A stretch of 40,897 nucleotides of DNA from Bradyrhizobium sp. AT1 (lineage in GTDB: Bacteria > Pseudomonadota > Alphaproteobacteria > Rhizobiales > Xanthobacteraceae): positions 1,207,844-1,248,740 of the forward strand of contig NZ_JXDL01000001.1 in the NCBI RefSeq assembly GCF_001590795.1, given 5' to 3'. The position numbers and the translations under genes were made by a program. Shown here piece after piece: positions 18,928 to 27,425 of this stretch (its first letter is position 1; the number at the start of each line of letters is the position of its first letter). Below the pieces are notes generated by a model. That model saw only the letters and a list, made by a program, of their open reading frames with translations, was not told where the DNA came from and ran no database searches.

Positions 18928-20312
18928 TGGACATTCGTAACGTTCGAGCAGGAGCTGATGCCGGTCACGGCATCAGCTTCAACGAAGCCTTTCGCGTCTG
19001 GCTTCGCGTCGCCTGTCTCAGTTTCGGCGGCCCCGCGGGCCAGATCGCGGTGATGCATCGCATCCTGGTCGAGGAGAAGAAGTGGATCTCCGAAGGCCGC
19101 TTCCTGCATGCGCTGAACTATTGCATGCTGCTGCCGGGCCCGGAGGCGCAGCAGCTCGCGACCTATGTCGGCTGGCTGATGCATCGCACCGCCGGCGGGC
19201 TGATGGCGGGCGGGCTGTTCATCCTGCCCGGCATCATCGCCATCATGGGCCTCAGCTACATCTACGCGGCTTTCGGCAATGTCAGCTTCGTCGAGGCGCT
19301 GTTCTTCGGCCTGAAGGCTGCCGTGCTCGCCATCGTTGTCGAGGCCGTGGTGCGCGTCGGCAAGCGCGCGTTGAAGAGCCGCATCATGATTGCGCTCGCA
19401 GCCATCGCCTTCGTCGCGATCTTCTTCTTCGCGGTGCCCTTCCCGATCATCATCATCGCCGCCGGCCTGATCGGATATGTCGGCGCGCGCAGCGGCCGCC
19501 CCGAATTTGCCCCGGCCGGTCACGGCCATGGCGGCAGCGGCGCTGCGATCGACAGCATGCTTGGTGAGGCCGTGCCCGACCACGTCAAGCCCGACACCGC
19601 GCGCGGGATCCGCGTCGGTGCGCTGTGGCTGGCGCTCTGGCTGGTGCCTGTCATCGCGCTGCTCGCCGCCTTGGGTCAGGCTAACGTGTTCAGCCAGATC
19701 GCACTGTTCTTCTCGAAGATGGCGCTGGTCACCTTCGGCGGCGCCTATGCGGTGCTGGCCTATGTCGCCCAGCAGGCGGTCGAGCATTATCACTGGCTGA
19801 AGCCGCACGAGATGCTCGACGGCCTCGGCATGGCCGAGACCACGCCGGGCCCCCTCATCATGGTGCTGCAGTTCGTGGGCTTCATGGCGGCCTATCGCGA
19901 TCCGAGCGGGCTGTCTCCGATGCTCGCGGCGACCCTTGGCGGCCTGCTCGCGACCTGGGTCACCTTCACGCCCTGCTTCCTCTGGATATTCGTCGGCGCG
20001 CCCTATATCGAGCGCCTGCGCGGCAACACCGGCCTTGCCGGCGCGCTCAGCGCGATCACCGCCGCGGTGGTCGGTGTGATCCTCAACCTCTCGATCTGGT
20101 TCGCCCTGCACACCCTGTTTCGCGAAACCGTGCCGGTGCACGCGTTCCCGCTGAACTTCGACAGGCCGGTGCTGACCAGCGTCGACGTGCCGGCGCTGGT
20201 GCTGTCGATCGCGGCGGCGACGGCGATCTTCCGGTTCAAGCTGGGGATGCTGACCGTGCTGGCGGGCAGCTGCGCGGCAGGCGTGGCGCTCAGGTTGGCG
20301 GGGGTCATCTAG
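18927..20312 (+). CDS. chrA: Chromate transporter ChrA
   Basis: A 461-residue long-chain CHR transporter made of two homologous halves. The first half carries FRVWLRVACLSFGGPAGQIAV and LLPGPEAQQLATYVGW; the second carries MALVTFGGAYAVLAYVAQ and GLGMAETTPGPLIMV, the FGGP/FGGA and PGP motifs of the family. About 10-12 membrane helices are expected. It exports chromate and confers resistance. The ATG at 18927-18929 overlaps the upstream stop, implying coupling; an open reading further upstream lies inside the rhodanese gene. A degraded copy of its last 115 or so bases lies at 21330-21463. Confidence 0.94.
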   Translation: MDIRNVRAGADAGHGISFNEAFRVWLRVACLSFGGPAGQIAVMHRILVEEKKWISEGRFLHALNYCMLLPGPEAQQLATYVGWLMHRTAGGLMAGGLFILPGIIAIMGLSYIYAAFGNVSFVEALFFGLKAAVLAIVVEAVVRVGKRALKSRIMIALAAIAFVAIFFFAVPFPIIIIAAGLIGYVGARSGRPEFAPAGHGHGGSGAAIDSMLGEAVPDHVKPDTARGIRVGALWLALWLVPVIALLAALGQANVFSQIALFFSKMALVTFGGAYAVLAYVAQQAVEHYHWLKPHEMLDGLGMAETTPGPLIMVLQFVGFMAAYRDPSGLSPMLAATLGGLLATWVTFTPCFLWIFVGAPYIERLRGNTGLAGALSAITAAVVGVILNLSIWFALHTLFRETVPVHAFPLNFDRPVLTSVDVPALVLSIAAATAIFRFKLGMLTVLAGSCAAGVALRLAGVI

Positions 20313-20675
20313 CACACCGTGACGCGCCGCGTCCGGATTGCCATCGAGACGTTGCAGCGACAGCACCTCATGGCGGCCTTGGGCCACAAGAGATCGCGCG
20401 ACACGGGCCTGGTCGGCGAAGAGCTCGGCTGCGAGGACCGGCAGTGCGTCATGTCAATCGGCATCAGCCCGAACGGGTGAGCCCGGATTAAGCTTCACGC
20501 AGCAAACGTGACGCGGCTTCAAGATGGGAGCTGCGGAAAGCCTCCCTCGCGTCATTTCCTCATTCCATCGGAGGACGCTGTTGCCACTTGTGTGCGCGGC
20601 GTCACGGATAGGCGCGTCAGGTCCGGCTATCACTCATCCTACGGCGACAATCTGGTGCAAACAAACAGGTGGACC
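20313..20675. other. Gap without a supported gene
   Basis: This 363-base stretch between chrA and the Val/Pro-rich gene has no convincing gene. A 53-codon GTG-started reading at 20319-20480 lacks a ribosome-binding site. The promoter of the downstream gene is probably in the last 150 bases, but I cannot point to a clear -35/-10 pair. Confidence 0.5.
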
Positions 20676-21248
20676 ATGACGAAGACGGCGATGATCACGA
20701 AGACGGCGGCGGCGATGGTTTTGATGAGTGTAGCGGCTGGTGTCACTAGCAACGCAGCACAGGCCGGCTGGGGTCCGAACGGACAGTACGGCAATGCGTC
20801 CCAGACCCGCCCTCAAATCGGTCCGCACTTCGGTGGATATGGCGGAAACGGCGGCCAGCGCCCCGTCGTCGTCGTGCCCGGCCCTCGGCCGGTGCAGCCC
20901 CAGGTCGTCGTCTATCCGCGCCCGGCGCCTCCTCCGGTCTATGTGCCGTCGCCGGTCGTCGTCCGACCGGTGCCGGTCGTTGTGAACAGGCCCGTGTATA
21001 TCCCGACCGCGCCGGTGGTAAAGGAGACAGTCGTCGTTCAGCGACCCGCTACCGTGGTTGCAAGCACGCCAGCGCCCGCCGTAGCGGCAGCCCCTGCTCC
21101 GGTCGTCAACAACAATTGCAACTGCCTTGTGAAGGAATATCCGCAAGCCGGCGTCGTGGTGTTTCGGGATATCTGCACCAAGGAGAGCGCAACCTACACA
21201 AACCTGCCGCAGCAGACCTCGCAGGCCGTACTACCGCCGACCCAATAA
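20676..21248 (+). CDS. Secreted Val/Pro-rich hypothetical protein
   Basis: A 190-residue protein. Residues 1-30 form a signal peptide ending AAQA-GW. Next comes a Gly/Asn/Gln segment (QYGNASQTRPQIGPHFGG), then about 90 residues of Val/Pro-rich low complexity (such as RPVVVVPGPRPV and VYVPSPVVVRPVPV), and a C-terminal part with three cysteines in NNNCNCLVKEY and RDICTKE. The C-terminus may form a small disulphide-stabilised fold displayed on the extended stalk; this is inference. Start: ATG at 20676 after AGGTGGACC; reading upstream to 20508 lacks a signal. I do not recognise a named family. Confidence 0.75.
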   Translation: MTKTAMITKTAAAMVLMSVAAGVTSNAAQAGWGPNGQYGNASQTRPQIGPHFGGYGGNGGQRPVVVVPGPRPVQPQVVVYPRPAPPPVYVPSPVVVRPVPVVVNRPVYIPTAPVVKETVVVQRPATVVASTPAPAVAAAPAPVVNNNCNCLVKEYPQAGVVVFRDICTKESATYTNLPQQTSQAVLPPTQ

Positions 21249-21329
21249 TCCGCGAATGCCTGGAATCGACGACGAGCGCGGCAACATTGTTGTCGCGTTC
21301 GAATACTCTCTGCAGGCCGCTCCCCACGG

Positions 21330-21463
21330 GCTGACGAGCGTAGCGCTGGTGCTGTCGATCGCGGCGGCGAAGGCGATCTTCCGCTTCAAGCTGGGGATGC
21401 TGACCGCGCTGGCGGGCAGCCGCGCGGCGGGCGTGGCGCTAAAGGTTGGCGGAGGTGATCTAG
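21330..21463 (+). pseudogene. Decayed duplicate of the chrA 3' end
   Basis: From 21343 the sequence matches 20193-20312 of chrA almost base for base, with roughly eight differences over 118 bases. It encodes ALVLSIAAAKAIFRFKLGML, nearly the same as chrA. A one-base insertion near 21441 puts the stop out of frame. Weaker similarity begins at 21330 and contains a deletion. No chrA sequence precedes it, so it is a remnant and not a working gene. It lies 82 bases after the Val/Pro-rich gene. Confidence 0.85.
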
Positions 21464-21492
21464 GATCTATCCTCACGTGTACGATTAAGTGC

Positions 21493-21675
21493 TCATTTGG
21501 ACGTCTTGCGCGCCTCGTCTCGCGCCAGCCGCTCCGCTCTAAGACGCTTGTGGTTTTCATGAAACTGCGGATCGGCTTGGCTATCCGCGATGGTCTGCCG
21601 CGCTGCGTTCGGGTTTTGCGCCTTGCGGTCGGCCTCATCGGCGATCTGCTGCTCGGCTGAGCGTTTTTTGGTCAT
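21493..21675 (-). CDS. Small charged hypothetical protein, 60 aa
   Basis: A strongly hydrophilic helical peptide beginning MTKKRSAEQQIADEADRKAQ and ending ARDEARKTSK, with no Cys, Trp or membrane segment. The ATG at 21675 is preceded by AAGGA at eight bases, a good ribosome-binding site. The composition (Lys/Arg 25 percent, Ala/Glu/Asp rich) suggests a nucleic-acid or protein-binding helix. I recall similar short proteins in Bradyrhizobium but no function. It is transcribed toward the chrA remnant. Confidence 0.65.
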   Translation of the reverse strand: MTKKRSAEQQIADEADRKAQNPNAARQTIADSQADPQFHENHKRLRAERLARDEARKTSK

Positions 21676-21877
21676 GACTGGGTCCTTGCACCCGTAGATT
21701 GACGCGGCGAGAGTTAGGGAATGGCCCCCAAGTGTTGATCACCCCGTTTGCCGTGAGAGCTTCGGCCGGCAGCGAGAGTCGCGGCTTCGGGCGAGGGAAC
21801 TCGGATCGCAAAAGGACAAACAGACGTTCACCCGAGCCATAAGTCCAGACGGACGCGATGGCCGGACGGGTCTCATC

Positions 21878-22063
21878 TCACTTGGCGTAGCCCTGCGATC
21901 GGAGCCAAGAAATCCGACGCTCTCCGTTCATCCAATCGTCGATTTCGGCTTTGCTCGCGAAGCCGGTTATTTCTCGGGGTTCTGAGCCTGGATACTCGGC
22001 GATGATGACCCAGTCGCCCTCGGACTTGCGAAGTGGTTTGAAGCTCACTCTTATTTTTGCCAT
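21878..22063 (-). CDS. Small hypothetical protein, 61 aa
   Basis: The product starts MAKIRVSFKPLRKSEGDW, continues with an EYPGSEPREITGF strand-like part, and ends in WMNGERRISWLRSQGYAK. It looks like a compact alpha/beta mini-domain with two central Trp residues. No ribosome-binding site is obvious upstream of 22063, which lowers confidence, but the composition is protein-like and the codon use normal. It is on the same strand as the 60-aa gene, 202 bases upstream of it. No family is recognised. Confidence 0.6.
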   Translation of the reverse strand: MAKIRVSFKPLRKSEGDWVIIAEYPGSEPREITGFASKAEIDDWMNGERRISWLRSQGYAK

Positions 22064-22218
22064 GCCGAACTATGGACGAAAGCGGGCAAAAAGGAAACCT
22101 CGTCGAGCCATTTTGAGCAATTTGCTGCCCGGCTGCCGAAACGCGACCCCTGTGCCGTCGGGCAAAACAACCCGGTCATTGCGACGACGCCGCCTGTCAA
22201 GCCCAGCCTCGTAAAATA

Positions 22219-22860
22219 TTCCACTTTACCGAAATTCGGATTTGTCGTACAAGCAAAACACCCTGGCCCGAGACAAGGGGCGGATCGCGATCGTCACGAA
22301 CCGCGGGCTGGGCAGCGATGGACGCGACGGCGTCGGCGCGAGCGACATTGCAGGGCGGGACACCGTGAGCAATGGCTTGCCGCGCACACGACACGGTGCC
22401 GACAGCGTCTTCGCATGGCTTCGGGGGCGAGCACACGCCACCCCTCGGAGCGACATGCGAGGACGTGCGCGGACGGAGAAGTCGTGTGGTCCCGACGCCC
22501 GCGGTTCTGGCGTCAAGCCTCGCGGTGATGCGGCGGCCGACCGGCACGCGCATCGATCAGCCGCAAGGCGATGGGGGCAATAGTGCAACGCTCCCCAAGG
22601 AGAGCACGAAGGACACCGTTAAAACCATCGCGCAGGGAAGGCCGGGCGACCGGCACACCTGTGGTCCACCCCGTGTGCGTTCTTTACGCCCACGGACCTG
22701 CGGGTGCCGCCGGCGCCCGGCCTTCCCTGCGCCCTTGTCATTCGGGCGCGGCACATGACGCAAAACTCGGGCGAGACGCGCCGCGGGAAGGTCAACGTGC
22801 GTCTGCTGGCTTGATGTGAATTGGAGAACGACGCCCTCGCCCTTTGCTCCGTCATTGCGA
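22219..22860. repeat. Probable degenerate dispersed element, non-coding
   Basis: The stretch 22064-22893 (about 830 bases) has no convincing gene. From about 22219 it shows Gly/Arg-rich readings in several frames, none with a ribosome-binding site. Its translated shadows resemble false proteins I associate with multicopy intergenic sequences in Bradyrhizobium genomes. It holds a long hairpin (22628-22735) and ends near a TCCGTCATTGCGAGAGCCGC motif, common at repeat borders. Dispersed-element status is inference from recall and structure; only one copy lies in this window. Confidence 0.45.
22630..22732. repeat. 19-bp perfect inverted repeat, long hairpin
   Basis: Arms at 22630-22648 and 22714-22732 are exact reverse complements (GCGCAGGGAAGGCCGGGCG and its complement), separated by 65 bases. 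Pairing can continue imperfectly inward (ACCGGCAC with GTGCCGCCGG), and the inner part has a further near-palindrome around TGCGTTCTTTACGC. It is the structural core of the element at 22219-22860. Confidence 0.8.
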
Positions 22861-22893
22861 GAGCCGCGGGCCACGACCACCGTCGTTGTCGCA

Positions 22894-24438
22894 CTACCGC
22901 ATCATCATCCGCGCGATCGCTTCCCCGATCACCACCGTGGTGAAATGCGTGTTGGCGCGACAGTCCGACGGCATGATCGAGGCGTCGGCGACGCGCAAGG
23001 CGGCGATGCCCTTCACGGTGCCGTCAGGGTTGACCACGCCATTGGCATCATCGACGCCGCTCATGCGGCAGCTGCCGGCGGCGTGCTGGATGTCGCCGGT
23101 CTCACGGCGCAGCACGGCGTCGAGCTCGTGATCCGGCAGCTTGGCCGCCTGCGGCAGCGTCAGATCGGTGTCGGCGAGCCGGATCCAGTCGGCGATGCCG
23201 GACAGCGCCGGCTGCGAGGTGATCACGGCGAGCCGCCTCACCGCATCCATCATGCGCAGCATGTCGCGGGGATCGGCCAGCATGTTCTCCTCGACGATGG
23301 GATCGATCGTGGGATCGGTCGAGGCGAGTTTGAGCGTGCCGCGCGAATAGGCATTGAACAGCCCGGCGCCGATCGCCCCGGAGTTACCGATGCCGCGATG
23401 ATTGAACGCGATCAGGATCATGTCGCGCTTGCCGCCATCGGCGAGGCCCGAGGAATAGGTCACGCAGCAATTGGTATGGCGCGTGTCCGGATCGGTCGGC
23501 CGCAAATTTTCGTGGAGCTGGATGGTGGCGCGAAACAATGGGTGGTCGAAGTAATGCCTGCCGACCGGCAGATCGCGCGCGACCGCGATCCCCATTGCCT
23601 TCAACTCCTCGGCAGGGCCAATGCCCGAGCGCAGCAGAATCGCCGGACTGTGGATCGCGCCGGCGCACAGCACGATCTGGCGCGCGCTGATCTCCTGGGT
23701 GCCCTGCCCCTCGATATGGACACGGACGCCAGTCGCCCTGCCGTCGCTGACCAGGACTCGATCGACCAGCGCACAGCCCCGGATCTCCAAATTGGCACGG
23801 CCGCGCGCCGGCTCGAGATAGGCCTCGTTGGTGCTGATGCGGCGCAAGTCGCGGCTGTTGATGGGATAGCAGGCAACGCCCTCGCCGTCGGGGCCATTGA
23901 GATCGACGCACCAGGGATAGCCGCTCGCCAGCGCCGCATCGCGCAAGCCGCGATCGATAGGACCCCATTTGTCCGGAGCTGCGCGATAGACCGGCAGCGG
24001 TCCGCCGCGGCCGTGACCTGCGGCGTCGCCGAACTCAAAATCATCCTCGATCACGGAGAACAGGGGCATCACATCCTTCGCCGACCAGCCGGTGCAGCCA
24101 TTGGCGGCCCATTCGTCGAAGGCATCGGCAACGCCGCGGATCGCGATCTGGCCGTTCATCATCGACGAGCCGCCAAGCCCCTTGCCGCGCCAGTAGAAGC
24201 GCGGCTCCTGCCCCGCCACCCGGCGCGACAGAAGGTCGGGCCACTGCCATTTCTCCTGGTACTCGCGCTTGTGGATGATCGGGATCGGGTTCGGCGTCCG
24301 CACCTCCCACGGCGCCTCATCGGCGCGCCAGTCGAGCCCGGCTTCCAGCAGCAGCACGCGGCGCGCGGGATCCTCGGACAGCCGTGCCGCAACAGCAGCG
24401 CCGGCGGAGCCGCCGCCGACAACAATGACATCGTACAT
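22894..24438 (-). CDS. GMC-family FAD oxidoreductase
   Basis: A 514-residue flavoprotein. The FAD-binding Rossmann motif is at the N-terminus (YDVIVVGGGSAGAAVAARL), the GMC signatures follow as GKGLGGSSMMNGQIAIRG (about 88-105) and GAIHSPAILLRSGIGP (about 258-273), and the catalytic end has IQHAAGSCRM and DCRANTHFTTVVIGE. The family covers choline, alcohol and sugar dehydrogenases, so the substrate is open. ATG at 24438 starts directly at the Rossmann strand; an in-frame ATG at 24456 would add six residues. No signal peptide is visible. It appears monocistronic, between the dispersed element and a repeat. Confidence 0.9.
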   Translation of the reverse strand: MYDVIVVGGGSAGAAVAARLSEDPARRVLLLEAGLDWRADEAPWEVRTPNPIPIIHKREYQEKWQWPDLLSRRVAGQEPRFYWRGKGLGGSSMMNGQIAIRGVADAFDEWAANGCTGWSAKDVMPLFSVIEDDFEFGDAAGHGRGGPLPVYRAAPDKWGPIDRGLRDAALASGYPWCVDLNGPDGEGVACYPINSRDLRRISTNEAYLEPARGRANLEIRGCALVDRVLVSDGRATGVRVHIEGQGTQEISARQIVLCAGAIHSPAILLRSGIGPAEELKAMGIAVARDLPVGRHYFDHPLFRATIQLHENLRPTDPDTRHTNCCVTYSSGLADGGKRDMILIAFNHRGIGNSGAIGAGLFNAYSRGTLKLASTDPTIDPIVEENMLADPRDMLRMMDAVRRLAVITSQPALSGIADWIRLADTDLTLPQAAKLPDHELDAVLRRETGDIQHAAGSCRMSGVDDANGVVNPDGTVKGIAALRVADASIMPSDCRANTHFTTVVIGEAIARMMMR

Positions 24439-24568
24439 CGGGTTTATTCTCGACATTCCAGACCACCGGCGTCGCGAACGGTATCAGAGCGTACTGCGCG
24501 GTGGAATGCGAATTGGAAGGTGATGCTGTCGCATTCGGTCGAGGAAGATGTGCACGACACGTACTCTC

Positions 24569-24724
24569 GTGCCCCGGACGCAGCGCAACGCTCTCCCGGC
24601 GATGCGAAGCATCGTCCGGTCAGCGGTGCGCTGCAGAGCCGGGGGTCATGTCTCCGAGCAAGCGGTGCCGCGTGGGTCCCGGCTCTGCGCAGCAGCGTTG
24701 CACGCTGCAGCGCGTCCGGGACAC
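24569..24724. repeat. Large palindromic intergenic repeat
   Basis: The left end GTGCCCCGGACGCAGCGCAACG and right end TGCAGCGCGTCCGGGACAC are inverted, with internal inverted pieces GCTGCAGAGCCGGG and CCCGGCTCTGCGCAGC. It fills most of the gap between parC and the GMC gene, starts 7 bases after the parC stop, and shares motifs with 6737-6785. Confidence 0.75.
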
Positions 24725-24730
24725 AGGCCC

Positions 24731-26989
24731 CTACCCGATCACCCGCCCGAACTTGTTCGACTTCGGGAAACCCTTCGGCGGCAGGCGGCCGGCATCGGCG
24801 CGAGTCCCTTGCCACTCGCTGAGCTCCTTCATGGTCGCGGAGAATTCGCGGCCTGCGGAGTCCTTCCAGGTCAGGCCGGCCTTGGCCTCGAACACGGCGA
24901 TATCCGAGAGGCCGCCATCCTTGTACTTCTGCAGGCGCACGCCGCGCCCGCGCGCCATCTCCGGCACCTGGTCGAGCGGGAAGACCAGCATCTTGCGGTT
25001 CTCGCCGATGACGGCGACGGTATCGCCGAGCACTTCAGTGATCGCGCGCGCCTCGTTCGGCATGTCGACGTTGAGGACCTGCTTGCCCTTCTTGGTGGTG
25101 CCGACGCAATCGTCCTCGCTCACGACAAAGCCCTGGCCCTCGGTGCTCGCAACCAGGAATTTGCGCCCGCCCTTGTTGACGAACAACGCGACGGGCGCCG
25201 CCTCCTGTTCGAGGTCGATGAACAGGCGGATCGGCTCGCCGTGGCCGCGGCCGCCCGGGAGCTTGGCGACGTCGAGCGTGTAGAACTTGCCGTTGGTGGC
25301 GAACAGCAGCAGCTTCGAGGTGGTCTCGGCGAAGAACGCAAAGCCGAGCTTGTCGTCCTGCTTGAAGGCGAGCCCCGAGAGATCCTCGACATGGCCCTTC
25401 ATGGTGCGGATCCAGCCCTTGTCGGAGACGACGACCGTCACCGGCTCGCGCTCGACCAGGGCTTCCTCCATCGCGGCGAGATCATGCTCGGGCGCATCCG
25501 CAAAGGTGGTGCGGCGCTTGCCGAGCGGCGTCTTCGGCCCGAACATGTCGCGGACCTTGGCGACCTGCTCGCCGACCTTCTTCCATTGTTCGGGCTCGGA
25601 GGCGAGCAGCCCCTGGAGGCCCTTCAGCTCCTTGCGCAGATCCTTGTCCTCGGTGCGGATCTCCATTTCCTCGAGCTTGCGCAAGGAACGCAGGCGCATG
25701 TTGAGGATGGCTTCGGCCTGCACCTCGGTGAGCTTGAACGCCTTGATCAGCGCCGGCTTGGGCTCGTCCTCGGTGCGGATGATCCGGATCACCTCGTCGA
25801 TATTCAGATAGGCGATCAGCAAGCCGCCGAGGATTTCGAGCCGGCGCTCGATCTCGGCCTTGCGGTAGTTGCTGCGGCGGATCAGGACGTCGCGCAGATG
25901 GTCGAGCCATTCGCGCAGGCACTCCGCGAGCCCCACCACCTTGGGCACCTTGCCCTTGATCAGAACGTTCAGGTTCAGCGGAATCTTGTTTTCGAGCTCG
26001 GTCAGCCGGAACAGCGATTCCATCATCAAGGCGGGATCGACGTTCTTCGACTTCGGCTCGATCACGATGCGGACGTCTTCGGCCGACTCGTCCCTGATGT
26101 CGCCGACCAGCGGCAGCTTCTTCTGGTCGAGCAGTTCGGCGACCTTCTCGATCAGCCGCGACTTCTGCACCAGGAAGGGAATCTCGGTGACGACGACGAC
26201 CCAGGTGCCGCGCGCGCCCTCCTCCTGCGACCAGCGCGCGCGAACGCGGAACGAGCCGCGGCCGGTGGTGTAGGCTTCGGCAATGGCCTGCTTGGAATCG
26301 ACGCAGATGCCGCCGGTCGGGAAGTCCGGGCCCTTCACCCACTTCATCAGCGCCCTGGATTTGGCGTCCGGCTTCTCGATCAGATGCAGCGCGGCGTCGC
26401 ACAGCTCGGCCGCGTTGTGCGGCGGGATAGAGGTCGCCATGCCAACGGCGATGCCCTGCGCGCCGTTGGCGAGCAGGTTCGGGAAGCCGCCGGGCAGCAC
26501 GACCGGCTCCTTCGACTGTCCGTCGTAATTGGGGCGGAACTCGACGCCGTCCTCGTCGATGCCTTCGAGCAGAAGCCGCGCGACGTCGGTCATGCGCGCT
26601 TCGGTGTAGCGGTAGGCGGCCGGGTTATCGCCGTCGATATTGCCGAAATTGCCCTGGCCGTCGACCAGCGGGTAGCGCGAGGAGAAATCCTGCGCGAGGC
26701 GGACCATGGCATCGTAGATCGCCTGGTCGCCATGCGGATGGAACGAGCCCATCACGTCGCCGACGATCTTGGCGGATTTCTTGAAGGCCGTGCCGGGGTC
26801 GAGCCTCAGCAGGCGCATGCCGTAGAGGATGCGGCGATGAACCGGCTTCAAGCCGTCGCGCGCATCGGGCAGCGCGCGGTGCATGATGGTGGAGAGCGCA
26901 TAGGCGAGATAACGCTCTTCCAGCGCTTCTCGCAGCGGCACTTCGTGGATTTCGGCCGGCTCTTGCGGCGGAATCAATCGTTTTCCCAT
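24731..26989 (-). CDS. parC: DNA topoisomerase IV subunit A
   Basis: A 752-residue type IIA topoisomerase A subunit, which cuts and rejoins DNA with ParE to decatenate chromosomes. The N-terminus has [19 protein letters not shown]; the catalytic tyrosine is Y128 ([10 protein letters not shown]); [15 protein letters not shown] precedes it. The C-terminal domain is short with beta-pinwheel repeats (such as [19 protein letters not shown]), which with the length separates ParC from GyrA. In the quinolone region the residues after HPHGD are Q89 and D93 where E. coli has Ser and Glu. The start at 26989 fits the family. Confidence 0.96.
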   Translation of the reverse strand: MGKRLIPPQEPAEIHEVPLREALEERYLAYALSTIMHRALPDARDGLKPVHRRILYGMRLLRLDPGTAFKKSAKIVGDVMGSFHPHGDQAIYDAMVRLAQDFSSRYPLVDGQGNFGNIDGDNPAAYRYTEARMTDVARLLLEGIDEDGVEFRPNYDGQSKEPVVLPGGFPNLLANGAQGIAVGMATSIPPHNAAELCDAALHLIEKPDAKSRALMKWVKGPDFPTGGICVDSKQAIAEAYTTGRGSFRVRARWSQEEGARGTWVVVVTEIPFLVQKSRLIEKVAELLDQKKLPLVGDIRDESAEDVRIVIEPKSKNVDPALMMESLFRLTELENKIPLNLNVLIKGKVPKVVGLAECLREWLDHLRDVLIRRSNYRKAEIERRLEILGGLLIAYLNIDEVIRIIRTEDEPKPALIKAFKLTEVQAEAILNMRLRSLRKLEEMEIRTEDKDLRKELKGLQGLLASEPEQWKKVGEQVAKVRDMFGPKTPLGKRRTTFADAPEHDLAAMEEALVEREPVTVVVSDKGWIRTMKGHVEDLSGLAFKQDDKLGFAFFAETTSKLLLFATNGKFYTLDVAKLPGGRGHGEPIRLFIDLEQEAAPVALFVNKGGRKFLVASTEGQGFVVSEDDCVGTTKKGKQVLNVDMPNEARAITEVLGDTVAVIGENRKMLVFPLDQVPEMARGRGVRLQKYKDGGLSDIAVFEAKAGLTWKDSAGREFSATMKELSEWQGTRADAGRLPPKGFPKSNKFGRVIG

Positions 26990-27049
26990 GCCGCCCGGTT
27001 AAACCGTGGAAGCGAATCGGGCAAGGATGGATTGGTTCCCTGCGGGCCG

Positions 27050-27325
27050 CTAGTGGCCGGCCCAGCCGGCCGTCACGGTCGGGGTCTGGGCCTGGGCGGG
27101 TGCCGGCGCATTGGTCAGGCAACGCCGGGCGGCCTCGATCTCGGCATCCGTCGCGCCCTTCGATCGGGCCCATGTCTCTGCGGCCGCAGCGGAATATCTG
27201 GCCACATAGTACCGCACCACGGTGCAGGAGGCGCGTCGAAACGCGCCCGGCTGCGGCTCGCCGGCCATGGCATCAGGCGCAAACGTGAGCAGCGCCGCGG
27301 ACAAGGCGAATCCCCTGATCAACAT
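27050..27325 (-). CDS. Small secreted hypothetical protein, 91 aa
   Basis: Residues 1-21 form a signal peptide (LIRGFALSAALLTFAPDAMA, cleavage near AMA-GE). The mature part contains SCTVVRYYVARYSAAAAETW and EIEAARRCL, with two cysteines that could pair, and an Ala/Pro/Thr-rich tail. The ATG at 27325 follows GGGGACAG at workable spacing. It sits between recO and parC on the same strand, 60 bases before parC. I do not recognise a named family. Confidence 0.75.
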   Translation of the reverse strand: MLIRGFALSAALLTFAPDAMAGEPQPGAFRRASCTVVRYYVARYSAAAAETWARSKGATDAEIEAARRCLTNAPAPAQAQTPTVTAGWAGH

Positions 27326-27398
27326 TTAGGCTGTCCCCGTTGTGGAACCTCAGGGCGAACTCGACCGAGCCGAATTCGTTCCGGGGGAACGCCATGCT

Positions 27399-27420
27399 GC
27401 GGGACAAGGCTGAGTCCCGC
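27399..27420 (-). terminator. Hairpin just after recO
   Basis: A 7-bp perfect stem GCGGGAC/GTCCCGC with an 8-base loop lies 5 bases past the recO stop. No T-run follows on the minus strand, so termination is only possible, not supported. Confidence 0.25.
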
Positions 27421-27425
27421 TCGGC

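Noticed and set aside
18861..20387. A 508-codon reading antisense to chrA
   Set aside because: Gln/Glu/Arg/His-rich shadow; chrA is clear on the plus strand.
20319..20480. A 53-codon GTG-started reading after chrA
   Set aside because: No ribosome-binding site; the peptide has no recognisable family. It may be a remnant but cannot be supported.
22630..22732. A possible CRISPR-like or IS end from the inverted repeat
   Set aside because: There is only one pair of arms, no regularly spaced direct repeats, no transposase reading and no target duplication I can see.
22242..22880. Several 80-130 codon readings in 22242-22880
   Set aside because: They overlap on all frames, lack ribosome-binding sites and follow the structure of a likely dispersed repeat.
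22816..24822. A 668-codon reading antisense to the GMC gene
   Set aside because: Shadow of the GMC codon pattern extended by repeats on both sides.
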